A stretch of DNA of 64,000 nucleotides from DAHUXD01 sp963736455 (GTDB lineage Bacteria; Acidobacteriota; Thermoanaerobaculia; UBA5066; Gp7-AA6), in contig CAVTON010000001.1 in assembly GCA_963736455.1 (NCBI GenBank), forward strand, positions 2,480,001-2,544,000. The letters run 5' to 3'. The notes below the pieces were generated by a model. The model saw only the letters and a list, made by a program, of their open reading frames with translations. It made no database searches and had not been told where the DNA came from. Both the position numbers and the translations under genes were made by a program. Positions 17,483 to 26,151 of the stretch are shown here, piece after piece; the stretch's first letter is position 1; each line of letters opens with the position of its first letter.

Positions 17483-17546
17483 CATCGTACAGGAGGTCCG
17501 AGCGCGACGCAAGGCCCTTCGTTTCGGAATCCGCCCGGCGGGAAGG

Positions 17547-18836
17547 CTACGGAGGAGTGGGCCCGGCCGCCTCGCTCTTCCAGTAGTCGTACCGGCGGAT
17601 CACCGGGGCCGCGGCGGCGATCGCGCCCGTGACGAGGATCGTCGCGATGCCGCCGGACACGACGGAGACGGTGACGCCGATGGCCGCCGAGGCGAAGAGC
17701 GACGCGACGAACCCGGCCTCGAGCTCGCCGAGCTGGGGCCCGCCCATGAAGAAGATCATGTTGACCGAGGTCATCCGGCCCCTCAAGCGGTCCGGGGTGA
17801 TGAACTGCCGGAGCGTCTGCCGAATGACGGTCGAGATCGCATCGGAGAGGCCCACTCCGGCGAGCGCGACGAGGGTGAGCCAGAAGCTGCGCGAGAAGCC
17901 GAAGACGACCGTCGCCACGCCGTAGGCCGCGACCGACCAGAGGAAGAGCCGTCCCTGGCGGCTCGGCAGCGGCCGGAGCGAGAGGTAGAGCGAGCCGGCG
18001 AGCGCACCGACCGCGGGGGCCGCGGCGAGAATGCCGTAGCCGCGGGCGCCGACCTTCAGGACCTGATCCGCGAAGATCGGCAGGAGCGACGTCGCGCCCG
18101 AAAAGAACGTCGCCAGGAAATCGAGGCCCATCGTCCAGACCATGAGCGGCGTCGTGAATACGAAGCGCAGGCCCTCGCGCAGCGCCGACTCCATGGGAGC
18201 CTTGCCGGCTTCGGGGCTCGCCGCGCCGGAGGTGTGCATCGTGGCGAGCGCATAGATCACGGCCAGAAACGACGCGGCGTTCAACAGGTAGATCGAGGCG
18301 AGGCCCCGCGTTCCCGCGCCCGCGTGCGCGATGAGAAGGCCCGCGAGCGCCGGCCCCCCGATCAGCGAGGCCTGGAAGACCGAGAGGTTCAGCGACAGGG
18401 CCCCGGGCAGGTCCTCGTGGGGAACCAGGCGCGGGATGAGGGCCTGCCGCGACGGGCCGTCGAAGGCGACGGCGGCCGCCGAGAGAGCATTCAGGGAGTA
18501 CAGAACCCAGAGCGACTCGCGATGAAGGGCCGTCGTGCCCCACAGTCCGAGCGCCACGGCCGTCATGGCGATCTGCGTCGCGGTCATGACGCGCCGCCGG
18601 TCGTACCGGTCGGCGACGACGCCGCCGAGAAGGGAGAAAGCGACCAGGGGAACCACGCGCGTCAATCCCACGAAGCCGAGGGCGAGCGGCGATTTCGTCA
18701 GAAGGTACACGTGCCAGTTGATCGCGACGACCTGCATCTGCGATCCCGTCAGCGACAGGAGCTGCGAAACGATGAGGCGTCGGTAGTCCCGGTGTTGAAG
18801 CGCCCGGTAAGGCGCGCGGCGAGCGTCCGATGACAT
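17547..18836 (-). CDS. MFS transporter (EntS/MFS_3-like exporter)
   Basis: The 429-residue protein has twelve predicted helices. MSSDARRAPYRALQHRDYRRLIVSQ leads into helix 1, and the motif-A-like loop GGVVADRYDRRRVM lies between helices 2 and 3. A central cytoplasmic loop separates the two halves, and the second motif-A equivalent is FITPDRLRGRMTSV. The pattern fits the MFS_3 group that includes enterobactin exporter EntS and macrolide pumps. Substrate cannot be inferred. The ATG at 18836 gives a normal N-terminus; the frame stays open upstream but has no further family features. Confidence 0.85.
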   Translation of the reverse strand: MSSDARRAPYRALQHRDYRRLIVSQLLSLTGSQMQVVAINWHVYLLTKSPLALGFVGLTRVVPLVAFSLLGGVVADRYDRRRVMTATQIAMTAVALGLWGTTALHRESLWVLYSLNALSAAAVAFDGPSRQALIPRLVPHEDLPGALSLNLSVFQASLIGGPALAGLLIAHAGAGTRGLASIYLLNAASFLAVIYALATMHTSGAASPEAGKAPMESALREGLRFVFTTPLMVWTMGLDFLATFFSGATSLLPIFADQVLKVGARGYGILAAAPAVGALAGSLYLSLRPLPSRQGRLFLWSVAAYGVATVVFGFSRSFWLTLVALAGVGLSDAISTVIRQTLRQFITPDRLRGRMTSVNMIFFMGGPQLGELEAGFVASLFASAAIGVTVSVVSGGIATILVTGAIAAAAPVIRRYDYWKSEAAGPTPP

Positions 18837-18850
18837 CGGCGGCTGGGATT

Positions 18851-20452
18851 CTACGGCGTCGGCGAGGGCGACACGGAAGGCGCTTCCGGTTCGAGCGACA
18901 GGGGGGTCCGGGCGAACTGAACGCCCTCGAAGGGAAACTGCAGGGTGACCGAAGTGCGGACGGCGCGGCCTCCCTTTCGGCCCGGCTCGAATCGCCACTG
19001 CCGCGCGGCCTCGACGGCGGCCTCCGTCAGGTCCGCCCGCGCCCCCTTGACGACGGCGACCTCGGTCGGGGCGCCGAGCTCCGAGACGGTGACGCGCAGG
19101 ATCACGAGCCCCCGAATGCGTTCCCTGAGGGCATGCTCGGGGTAGACGGGCATGATTCTCTCGATCGGCCGCGGCGGTGAATCGAGGCTCTTCGAAGCGA
19201 CGAACGGGGCCGGGCCGGGGGAGGGGGTCCGCGTCGGGGGTGGATGCGGCGTCCACGTCGGCGGGACGCGGGTGGCGGTCGCCGTCCGCGTGGCGGATCG
19301 CGGGATGGTCGAGGTCGGCGCCGGCGTGTGCGTCGGCGTGGACGTACTCGTGCTCGTGGCGGTCGCCGTCGGAGACGAGCTCGGTGTCCGGGTCGCGGTC
19401 GCGGTCGAGCTCGGTGAGAATGTGAGTGTTCGCGTGGCGGTCTTCGTCGGGGACGAGCTCGGAGTCCGGGTCGCTGTCGAGGTCGGCCTCGGTGACGGGG
19501 TGAGCGTTCGCGTCGCGGTGGAAGTCGAGCTCGGCGTTGGCGTGGCGGTCGATGTCGGCGTCGACGTCCGCGTCGAGGACGGTGTCCGGCTGGCGGTCGC
19601 GCTTCGCGTGGCCGATGCCGTCGAGGACGGCGTGACGGTGCGCGTGGGCGAGGCCGTCCGAGTCGGCGGTGAGGTCGCCGTCGCGGTCGCCGTCGAGGTC
19701 TCCGAGGGGCTCGGGGTCCGGCTCGGAGTCCGGGTCGGGGTCGGAGGCGACGTCGACGTCCGCGTCGGCATCGCGGTCGCCGTCTCCGTGGGAGCGAGGG
19801 TCGCCGTGGGAGGAGGAACGGTCGGGGTTCGAGACGGCGCCGCCGTCGCGGTCGGGGCGGGCGAAGGCGGCTCGGCCGGTGAGAGCGCGGGCGTCGGGGT
19901 CTCGGCCGGAAAGGGAACCGCCGTGCCCGTGACCTCCGGGACCTCCGTCGGCGCCGGTGAGGGCGTCGGTTTCTTCGTCGGGCGCTCCGGGATGAATCCG
20001 AATTCCGCGGCCAGGGTCTCCACCGCCAGGATCCGTTCCCGAGGGTAGCGCTTCGTCACGAGCCCGCGGAAGCGCTCCTCGAGGTCCGGCTCGAGCGAGG
20101 ACGCCGCGAAGGCTCCGAATTTCTTCTCGGTCGAGAAAAATCGGTCGAGGGTGGCGTCGCGTTCAGGGGCCTGCTTCGCGGCGTCTTCCGCGAGCGCCAG
20201 TCGTGCGAGGATCTCCTCGTACACGGCCGGGTCTTCGAGCGAGGCGAACCGCGCGATGCGGTAGTCCCGCACGGCCTCGGGGTAATGGCCGTTGCGATAA
20301 TTGGCGATCCCGGCGGTCCGGAACGCCGCCGCGAAATCGGCCTGCGCCGCGGCGGTCCCGCTCGTGGCGAGCAGGATGAAAAGCGCCAGGGCCGCCGTGA
20401 TCGGACGGCGTCGCCACCCGCGCGGGGATCGCCCGGACGTCTGTGTGCTCAT
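18851..20452 (-). CDS. Exported TonB C-terminal-domain protein with long Ser/Thr/Pro linker
   Basis: From ATG 20452 the protein has 533 residues. A signal peptide or anchor (RRRPITAALALFILLATSGTAAAQ) is followed by a TPR-like helical domain (about 40-165), then a roughly 240-residue low-complexity linker almost entirely of T, P, S, A and R. The TonB_C domain at about 428-505 has MPVYPEHALRERIRGLVILRVTV and the diagnostic WRFEPGRKGGRAV. TonB domains couple inner-membrane energy to outer-membrane receptors, but no ExbB/ExbD or receptor gene is near. The linker could span the periplasm. A sortase gene lies 60 bases upstream on the same strand. Confidence 0.75.
   Translation of the reverse strand: MSTQTSGRSPRGWRRRPITAALALFILLATSGTAAAQADFAAAFRTAGIANYRNGHYPEAVRDYRIARFASLEDPAVYEEILARLALAEDAAKQAPERDATLDRFFSTEKKFGAFAASSLEPDLEERFRGLVTKRYPRERILAVETLAAEFGFIPERPTKKPTPSPAPTEVPEVTGTAVPFPAETPTPALSPAEPPSPAPTATAAPSRTPTVPPPTATLAPTETATAMPTRTSTSPPTPTRTPSRTPSPSETSTATATATSPPTRTASPTRTVTPSSTASATRSATASRTPSSTRTSTPTSTATPTPSSTSTATRTLTPSPRPTSTATRTPSSSPTKTATRTLTFSPSSTATATRTPSSSPTATATSTSTSTPTHTPAPTSTIPRSATRTATATRVPPTWTPHPPPTRTPSPGPAPFVASKSLDSPPRPIERIMPVYPEHALRERIRGLVILRVTVSELGAPTEVAVVKGARADLTEAAVEAARQWRFEPGRKGGRAVRTSVTLQFPFEGVQFARTPLSLEPEAPSVSPSPTP
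19200..19990 (-). repeat. Degenerate repeats encoding the Thr/Pro/Ser linker
   Basis: The DNA consists of imperfect short repeats (units such as gtcgccgtc, cggtgtccgg, gaggtcggcgt) encoding TATRTPS-like peptides. It belongs to the TonB-like gene, and its length is likely to vary between strains by slippage or unequal recombination. Confidence 0.6.
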
Positions 20453-20511
20453 CGCGCTCGGTCGATCGATGACCGAGCAATTTCCGCACCAGCGTCCGCC
20501 CCGCGAACGGA

Positions 20512-21162
20512 TCACCGGAGCGGCGTCTCGGAGGCGGCGTCCTGGCGCACGGCGCGCACGATGTATCGCTGCGGCGCGTGGCCCACGAAGTAGAACGGAT
20601 AACAGGCGACCAGCGTGATCGCCGGCTCCCGGGTCGGATCGAGGACCTGGATGTCCTCGGGCTGGACGATCCAGATGTCGTCGACGCGGTAGGTCTCGGT
20701 GCCGTGGACGGTCTCGAGCTCCAGCGTGTCGCCCTTGACGATGTCCTTCAGGCCTCGGAAAAAGCCGTCGCGGTGTCCGGCGATCCCGACGTTCCCCCCC
20801 TCGCCCGGTCGGGCCGTGTCCTCGATGTGGCCGACCGCGCGATTGAGGGTGAGGTCGTCGGTTCCTTCGAGGACGGCGACCTCGAGCCCGATCTTCGGTA
20901 TGCGCAGGACCGCCATGGGGTCGGAGGTCTTCTGAGCGAGCGATTCCTCGTAGGCCTTGATGCGCTCACGGGACCAGAGCGTGTAGTCGGGCGGCGTCTC
21001 ACCCGGCAGCGTCTTCGACGCCGGCGTGCGCCGGATCTCGGCGAAGCGTTCGAGATCGCGACGCGAGGAAACCTTCGAATGGATCCGTGCGGCCGCCCAG
21101 AATGCGAGAAGCAGAAGTCCCGCGGTCCACGCCAGCCGCTCGAGCCGTCGGAGCCAGATCAC
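20512..21162 (-). CDS. Sortase family transpeptidase (class D-like)
   Basis: The 216-residue protein has one N-terminal helix (LAWTAGLLLLAFWAAARI) and a sortase domain. The catalytic triad is visible: His in GIAGHRDGFF (about residue 128), Cys in LVACYPFYFVG (about 185), and Arg in APQRYIV (about 196). Family members cut a C-terminal sorting signal and join the protein to an amine acceptor. In Gram-negative bacteria their substrates are poorly known. No LPXTG-type tail was seen in the window's predicted proteins. The TonB-like gene follows on the same strand. Confidence 0.85.
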   Translation of the reverse strand: MIWLRRLERLAWTAGLLLLAFWAAARIHSKVSSRRDLERFAEIRRTPASKTLPGETPPDYTLWSRERIKAYEESLAQKTSDPMAVLRIPKIGLEVAVLEGTDDLTLNRAVGHIEDTARPGEGGNVGIAGHRDGFFRGLKDIVKGDTLELETVHGTETYRVDDIWIVQPEDIQVLDPTREPAITLVACYPFYFVGHAPQRYIVRAVRQDAASETPLR

Positions 21163-21205
21163 GCGCCGATCGTAACGCGGAGGCGCAGGCGCGGTCCCGC
21201 CCGCG

Positions 21206-22777
21206 TCAGGCGGTCCGGACGGCGCTCTTCTTGCGCGCGCGCTCGCGCCACCATCCCTCGGCCTCGGCCTCGTTCCAGGGCGGGACGCCGGCGCAGCTCT
21301 TCAGGCTTCGGCACAGCGCCCGTGCGCTCTCCGGACGCTCCGAGGGGTCCTTGGAAAGGCACGCGAGCACGAGCGCCTCGAGGTCGGCCGGAAGGGCGCG
21401 GCCGAGGCGCTTGGACGGGGGCTCCGGCGCCGTCTGGAGGTGGTGGTGGATCGTCTCGAGGGCGCTGCGTCCCGAGAAAACGGGCGTCCCCGTCAGCAGG
21501 AAGTACGCCACGGCCCCGAGCGCATAGAGGTCGCTTCGGGGGTCGGCGCTTGCCGAATCGCGGATCGCCTCCGGCGCCATGTACTGCGGCGTGCCCTGCA
21601 GCACGTTTTCCGAGGTCAGACCCGGATCGGCGGGGTCCGAGAGGTCCTTGACGAGACCGAAGTCGAGGACCTTGGCGACGTCGGGGGAGCCGCCCCGCTC
21701 GCACAGGATGATGTTGGCGGGCTTGACGTCGCGATGGATGAGGCCGATGCCGTGCGCCTCCGCGAGCGCATCGCAGACCTGCCGCAGGATGCGCACGGCG
21801 CGAGCCGGTGCGAGCGGCCCCTCCTGCTGGACGAGCGTTTCGAGATCCACGCCGTCCAGGTACTCCATGACGTAGTAGAAGAGCCCGTCCGGAGTCCGGC
21901 CGAAGTCGTAGATCGAGACCGTGTGCGGATTCGTCAGGCGGGCGGTCAGCTGGACCTCGCGCTCGAACCGCTTCAGGCTGGCTTCGCCCGCCCGGCTCGG
22001 AGGCAGCAGCTTGATGGCCGTCGGCCTCCGGAGCATCTCGTGCTCGGCGCGGTAGACGATGCCCATGCCTCCCTCGCCGAGACGTTCGCCGAGCGTGTAC
22101 TGGCCGAGGCGCTGGGCGCGGGCGACGCTCTTTCGCAGGCGGAAGGTCACGAACGAGACGAGCGTCGAGAGGGCCACGGCCAGGGCGGCCCAGAGCACCG
22201 CGTACGCGACGGCCTGGCCGCGCGAGACCTCCATCCGCGCGGGGGAGTGGTAGAGCGCGCCGGCGAGAAACGGCGCCGGAGCCGCGGCGATGGCGGAGAT
22301 CCAGGCGGTCCGGCCGGGCGGGCTCGGGACGAGGGCGGCGCGCGTCAGGAGGATGGTCAGCGCGATCAGCAGGAAGAGCATCTCGGGCCGCCACTGCCCC
22401 GGGACATTGCCGGCGGTCCCGGCATAGATGAGAAGCGGAGCGATCGATCCGACGGTGTCGGCCACGTGCAGGGCGGGCTCGGAGAGTCCGGGCTGCCGGG
22501 TCACCAGCCAGAGGAGCAGCAGGGAGGCGCAGGCCGCCATGTGGAACAGGATGTCGGGCCGCGAGAAGGAGGCCGGCACGCGGGAAAGCGGCGGCCAGAG
22601 CGCCTCGACCGCGAATCCGGCGACGAAAAACCCGAGGGAGGCGAGCAGCGTGACCCTGGCGAAGAGAGCGATCCGCTCTCGCAGGAAGACTCGCTCTCCC
22701 GAGGAGTCGAGCGGCACCCCGGTCATGCTCGTTTCGGCCCCCCGGCACTGGAGTTTTTTCACGGGTTTCTCGTTCAC
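21206..22777 (-). CDS. Ser/Thr protein kinase with N-terminal multi-helix membrane domain
   Basis: The 523-residue protein begins with a membrane domain of about six helices (residues 35-225) and ends with a PknB-type kinase domain (about 238-500). Kinase elements in order are Gly loop GEGGMGIVYRAEH, Lys in TAIKLLPP, catalytic LIHRDVKPANII, DFG in VLDFGLVKD, and MAPEA in place of APE. All key residues are present, so it should be active. A sensor-first, kinase-last order is the reverse of the usual bacterial PknB layout. An in-frame ATG (MTGVPLDSS) 17 codons in is an alternative start. Ligand unknown. Confidence 0.85.
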   Translation of the reverse strand: MNEKPVKKLQCRGAETSMTGVPLDSSGERVFLRERIALFARVTLLASLGFFVAGFAVEALWPPLSRVPASFSRPDILFHMAACASLLLLWLVTRQPGLSEPALHVADTVGSIAPLLIYAGTAGNVPGQWRPEMLFLLIALTILLTRAALVPSPPGRTAWISAIAAAPAPFLAGALYHSPARMEVSRGQAVAYAVLWAALAVALSTLVSFVTFRLRKSVARAQRLGQYTLGERLGEGGMGIVYRAEHEMLRRPTAIKLLPPSRAGEASLKRFEREVQLTARLTNPHTVSIYDFGRTPDGLFYYVMEYLDGVDLETLVQQEGPLAPARAVRILRQVCDALAEAHGIGLIHRDVKPANIILCERGGSPDVAKVLDFGLVKDLSDPADPGLTSENVLQGTPQYMAPEAIRDSASADPRSDLYALGAVAYFLLTGTPVFSGRSALETIHHHLQTAPEPPSKRLGRALPADLEALVLACLSKDPSERPESARALCRSLKSCAGVPPWNEAEAEGWWRERARKKSAVRTA

Positions 22778-22957
22778 CTTGCCTCCGGATCGAAAGACGG
22801 GGTCGGTAGGGCCGGCCTCGGCGGTCTCGGGTCCTCTGAGGATTATGTTCGCCCGGGCCGGTTCGGTTCCGGCGGAACCGGGGTGGGACCTGGCGACTTT
22901 TTCCCCTTAGTCGTTTTTTTCGGAAACCGTCGCGGCAGTGGGCTCGTAGTACATAGA

Positions 22958-22971
22958 ACTGACTGGTCAGT
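22958..22971 (+). promoter_or_regulatory. TetR operator-like inverted repeat
   Basis: ACTGAC-TG-GTCAGT lies 12 bases before the TetR start codon. Perfect 6-bp arms of this TGAC/GTCA type are common at TetR-controlled RND efflux operons, so this is a likely autoregulatory operator. Confidence 0.7.
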
Positions 22972-22982
22972 ACCGGAATACT

Positions 22983-23561
22983 ATGCCACGTGTAAAGACT
23001 CAAGAGAAAGAACTTGCGATTCTCGACGCCGCGTCGAGGGTCTTCGCCTCGCGCCCCTTCCACGAGGTCCTGATCGATACCATCGCTGCAGACGCCGGGA
23101 TCGGAAAGGGAACGATCTACCGGTATTTCGAAACGAAAGAGGATCTCTACTTCGCCACCGTCCTTCACGTCGTGGAGACGCTCGCGGCCGAGCTCGACCT
23201 CCGGACACGCGGCGAGAGCTCGGCGTCGCGGAGGCTCGAGGCGATCGCGACGCAGATCATCCACCGTTTCTGGGAGAAGCGGTATCTGCTCCCGTTCTTC
23301 CAGCGCGACGAGCAGTTTCCGACCCTCGAGATCGAGCTCATCAAGCGCCGGGAACCGATCCTGCGCGTCGTCCAGGAGGCGATCCTGGCCGGGATCGAGC
23401 AGCGCGAGTTTCGCGGCATCGACGCACGGATCGCCGCGGAGCTGTTTCTCGGGATGGTCCGATCGATGAATCTTTTCCACTCGCGCGAGGACCGGCTCGA
23501 GGACGTCGTCGGTCAATTGATGAGCGTGTTCGTAAACGGGATCGGCCGACGGGAGCCATGA
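22983..23561 (+). CDS. TetR-family regulator of the downstream efflux operon
   Basis: The 192-residue protein has the TetR helix-turn-helix in residues 10-55 (ILDAASRVFASRPFHEVLIDTIAADAGIGKGTIYRYFETKEDLYFATV) and a helical ligand-binding domain after it. The stop codon overlaps the ATG of the TolC-like gene (ATGA), so it is the first gene of a four-gene operon. A TGAC/GTCA palindrome just upstream suggests self-repression relieved by an effector of the pump. Promoter sequence upstream is AT-richer than its surroundings. Confidence 0.9.
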   Translation: MPRVKTQEKELAILDAASRVFASRPFHEVLIDTIAADAGIGKGTIYRYFETKEDLYFATVLHVVETLAAELDLRTRGESSASRRLEAIATQIIHRFWEKRYLLPFFQRDEQFPTLEIELIKRREPILRVVQEAILAGIEQREFRGIDARIAAELFLGMVRSMNLFHSREDRLEDVVGQLMSVFVNGIGRREP

Positions 23562-25027
23562 AGCGGGTCCTCGTCCTGGCCCTCGTGGCATGCGCCGGCT
23601 GCACCGCGATCACCGAGAAGACGGTGCGGGACTCGGTCTCGCCCGCCCCGGCGCAGCCCTGGATTCCGCCCTCGCCGAAGGCGGCGATGCCGCCGTCTCC
23701 GTCCGAGAAAGCCGCCGTGCAGATCCCCGAGGAGTACCTGAAGCCCGGGACGACGCTCTCGCTGGCCCAGCTCGTCGATGTGGGCCTGCGCGCCAACCCG
23801 GCGACGCGGGAGGCCTGGTCCTTCGCGCGGGCGGCCGCGGCCGACGTGGGGTCGAAGCGCGCGCTCTTCTTCCCGGTCTTCGAGGTGGACGGAACGCTCC
23901 TGCGCGAGAAGCAGCCCCTCGGCAATGGCCCGGGCGTGCTTTCGTTCCTCCAGACCACCTACGGCCCGTCGGTGGCCGCTTCGTGGCTGCTCTTCGATTT
24001 CGGCGGACGCCAGGCGGACGTCGAGCAGGCGACCGAAGCCCTCTACGCCGCGGACTGGACCCACAACGCCGCGATCCAGGACGTGGTTCTGACGATCGCC
24101 CAGGCCTACTACGGGTACCTGAACTCCAAGGCCCTGGTCGTGGCGCGGCAGGCGAGCCTCGACGAGGCGCGGCGCAGCCTCGACGCCGCCGAGGAGCGCC
24201 ACCGCGCCGGGGTGGCGACGATTGCCGATGTCCTCCAGGCGAAGACGTCGGTCTCCCAGGCCGAGCTCGCGCTGCAGGACACGGAAGGGCAGGTCCAGAT
24301 CGTGAGGGGAGCGCTCGCCACGGCCGTCGGAGTTTCGGCCAACGTGCCGGTCGACATCGGAAATCTTCCCGACCAGCTGCCTCTCGACATGGTCAAGAAG
24401 AACGTCGATGAGCTGATCGCCCGCGCCGTCGCCGAGCGGCCGGATCTGGCCGCCAGTCGATTCTCGGCGCTGGCCGCCCAGAGCAAGATCCGCTCCGTCG
24501 CCGCCGAAGGCCTGCCCCGCCTCACGGCGGACGCCACCGGGAACCGGACCTTCTACTACGCGCCGGGGCCCGACAGCTTCACGACGAACTATTCGGCGCT
24601 CCTGACGCTGCGGATTCCCGTCTTCACGGGTTTCGACGTCGAGTACCGGACGCAGAAGGCCAAGGAAGAGGCCGCGGCCGCCCGCGCCACCGCCGAGGTG
24701 GTCGAGGACCGCGTGATCCTCGACGTGTGGTCGAGCTACTACGCGATGCGGACGGCGACACAGCGCGTCGAGACGACGCGGGACCTGCTGGCGAGTGCGA
24801 CGCAGTCGGCCGAGGTGGCCGACGGGCGCTACAAGGCCGGCGTCGGTTCGATCCTCGATCTTCTGACGACGCAGGCCGCCCTCGCCGAGGCGCGCGCGGA
24901 GGAGGTCCAGTCTCGTTCGCTCTGGTTTCTCGCCGTGGCCGAGCTCGCCCATGCGACCGGCGCCCTCGTCCCGAAAGCCACCGAGATCACGGGGGCCGCC
25001 GCGGCTGCCCGGCAGGAGAAGCCATGA
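23558..25027 (+). CDS. TolC/OprM-like outer-membrane efflux lipoprotein
   Basis: The 489-residue outer membrane factor forms the exit duct of the tripartite pump. The start MKRVLVLALVACAGC looks like a lipoprotein signal, though Cys at -3 is atypical. The two repeats of the OEP family are visible, each with a long helical hairpin: about 75-260 (SWLLFDFGGRQ...AYYGYLNSKALV) and 290-480 (LRIPVFTGFDVEYRTQKAKEEAAAARA). It overlaps the genes on both sides by four bases. Confidence 0.88.
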   Translation: MKRVLVLALVACAGCTAITEKTVRDSVSPAPAQPWIPPSPKAAMPPSPSEKAAVQIPEEYLKPGTTLSLAQLVDVGLRANPATREAWSFARAAAADVGSKRALFFPVFEVDGTLLREKQPLGNGPGVLSFLQTTYGPSVAASWLLFDFGGRQADVEQATEALYAADWTHNAAIQDVVLTIAQAYYGYLNSKALVVARQASLDEARRSLDAAEERHRAGVATIADVLQAKTSVSQAELALQDTEGQVQIVRGALATAVGVSANVPVDIGNLPDQLPLDMVKKNVDELIARAVAERPDLAASRFSALAAQSKIRSVAAEGLPRLTADATGNRTFYYAPGPDSFTTNYSALLTLRIPVFTGFDVEYRTQKAKEEAAAARATAEVVEDRVILDVWSSYYAMRTATQRVETTRDLLASATQSAEVADGRYKAGVGSILDLLTTQAALAEARAEEVQSRSLWFLAVAELAHATGALVPKATEITGAAAAARQEKP

Positions 25028-26151
25028 AGCGCGCCGTTTCGAAGGGTGTTCTGATCGCCGCGCTCCTCGCCCTGGCCGATGCCGGCTGCTCCCGGGCCCA
25101 GAAGGCCGCGCCGCCCGAGCTCGTGCCGGTGCGGGTCGGAACCGTCGTCCAGAAATCGGTGCCGGTGCAGATCGGAAACGTCGGAACCGTGACCGCTTAC
25201 AACATGGTCGCCGTCCGGGCGCTCGTCAACGGCGAGATCATGCAGGTCCACTTCCGCGAGGGTCAGGACGTGCGCAAGGGCGACCCGCTCTTCACGATCG
25301 ATCCCCGGCCCTACGATGCGGCGCTCGCCCAGGCGGAAGCGGCGCTCGCGCGCGACACGGCGCAGCGCGAGAACGCCGATGCGGACGTCCGGCGCTACGC
25401 GGACCTCGTGAAGAAGGACTACGTGACGGCGCAGCAGTACGACGCCGTCCGGGCCAACGCGACGGCCTTCGCCGCGACGATCCGGGCGGACGAGGCCACC
25501 GTGCAGCGGGCGAGACTCGATCTCGGGTACTGCTCGATTACCTCGCCGATCGACGGCCGGACCGGCATCGTGATGGTCCAGGCGGGCAACGTCGTCAAGG
25601 CCAACGACGCCACGCTCGTGACGATCAATCAGCTCGTTCCCGTGTACGTCGCCGTGGCGATTCCGGAGCGCGATCTCTCGGAGATCCGGCTCCGGCAGGC
25701 CCAGGGGCCCCTCCCGGTCGAGGCCGACGATCCGGCCACCGGCAAGGCGCTCGCGAGCGGCACGCTGACCTTCATCGACAATGCGGTCGACCGCACGACC
25801 GGGACGATCACGCTCAAGGCGACGTTCCAGAACACGGACCGCGCGCTCTGGCCGGGAGAGTTCGTCAATGCGCGGATCACCCTGGCGACCCTCGCGCAGG
25901 CGGTCGTCGCGCCGCAGGGATCGGTCCAGAACGGGCAGTCGGGAACGTTCGTTTACGTCGTGAAGGCCGACGACACCGTCGAGTCCCGTGAGGTGACGGT
26001 CGCTCGCATGCTGCCGGACGGCGCCGTCATCGCGAAGGGGCTCGCCGCGGGCGACCGCGTCGTGACGGACGGCCAGCTGCGTCTGCGCCCGGGAAGCCGG
26101 GTGGAGGTCCTCGGCGCCGGCGAAAAGACGGCCGAGGCGAAGCGGCCATGA
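25024..26151 (+). CDS. RND efflux periplasmic adaptor (membrane fusion protein)
   Basis: This 375-residue HlyD/AcrA-type adaptor links the RND pump to the TolC duct. The N-terminus ends in ADAGC, a likely but imperfect lipobox. Then come the barrel-sandwich segment ALVNGEIMQVHFREGQDVRKGDPLFTIDPRPY, a short helical hairpin, the second half-lipoyl SPIDGRTGIVMVQAGNVV, a beta-barrel domain, and the membrane-proximal domain ending RPGSRVEVLG. The order matches MdtA/AcrA. ATGA overlaps on both sides indicate translational coupling. Confidence 0.9.
   Translation: MKRAVSKGVLIAALLALADAGCSRAQKAAPPELVPVRVGTVVQKSVPVQIGNVGTVTAYNMVAVRALVNGEIMQVHFREGQDVRKGDPLFTIDPRPYDAALAQAEAALARDTAQRENADADVRRYADLVKKDYVTAQQYDAVRANATAFAATIRADEATVQRARLDLGYCSITSPIDGRTGIVMVQAGNVVKANDATLVTINQLVPVYVAVAIPERDLSEIRLRQAQGPLPVEADDPATGKALASGTLTFIDNAVDRTTGTITLKATFQNTDRALWPGEFVNARITLATLAQAVVAPQGSVQNGQSGTFVYVVKADDTVESREVTVARMLPDGAVIAKGLAAGDRVVTDGQLRLRPGSRVEVLGAGEKTAEAKRP

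Noticed and set aside
19200..19990. CRISPR-like repetitive DNA
   Set aside because: Repeats are short, degenerate and in frame, with no uniform spacers or direct repeats of fixed length; they encode the linker.
19152..20048. A 298-codon frame opposite the TonB linker, rich in VAVxVGV
   Set aside because: It merely mirrors the Thr/Pro/Ser repeats on the other strand; no signal, domain or ribosome site.
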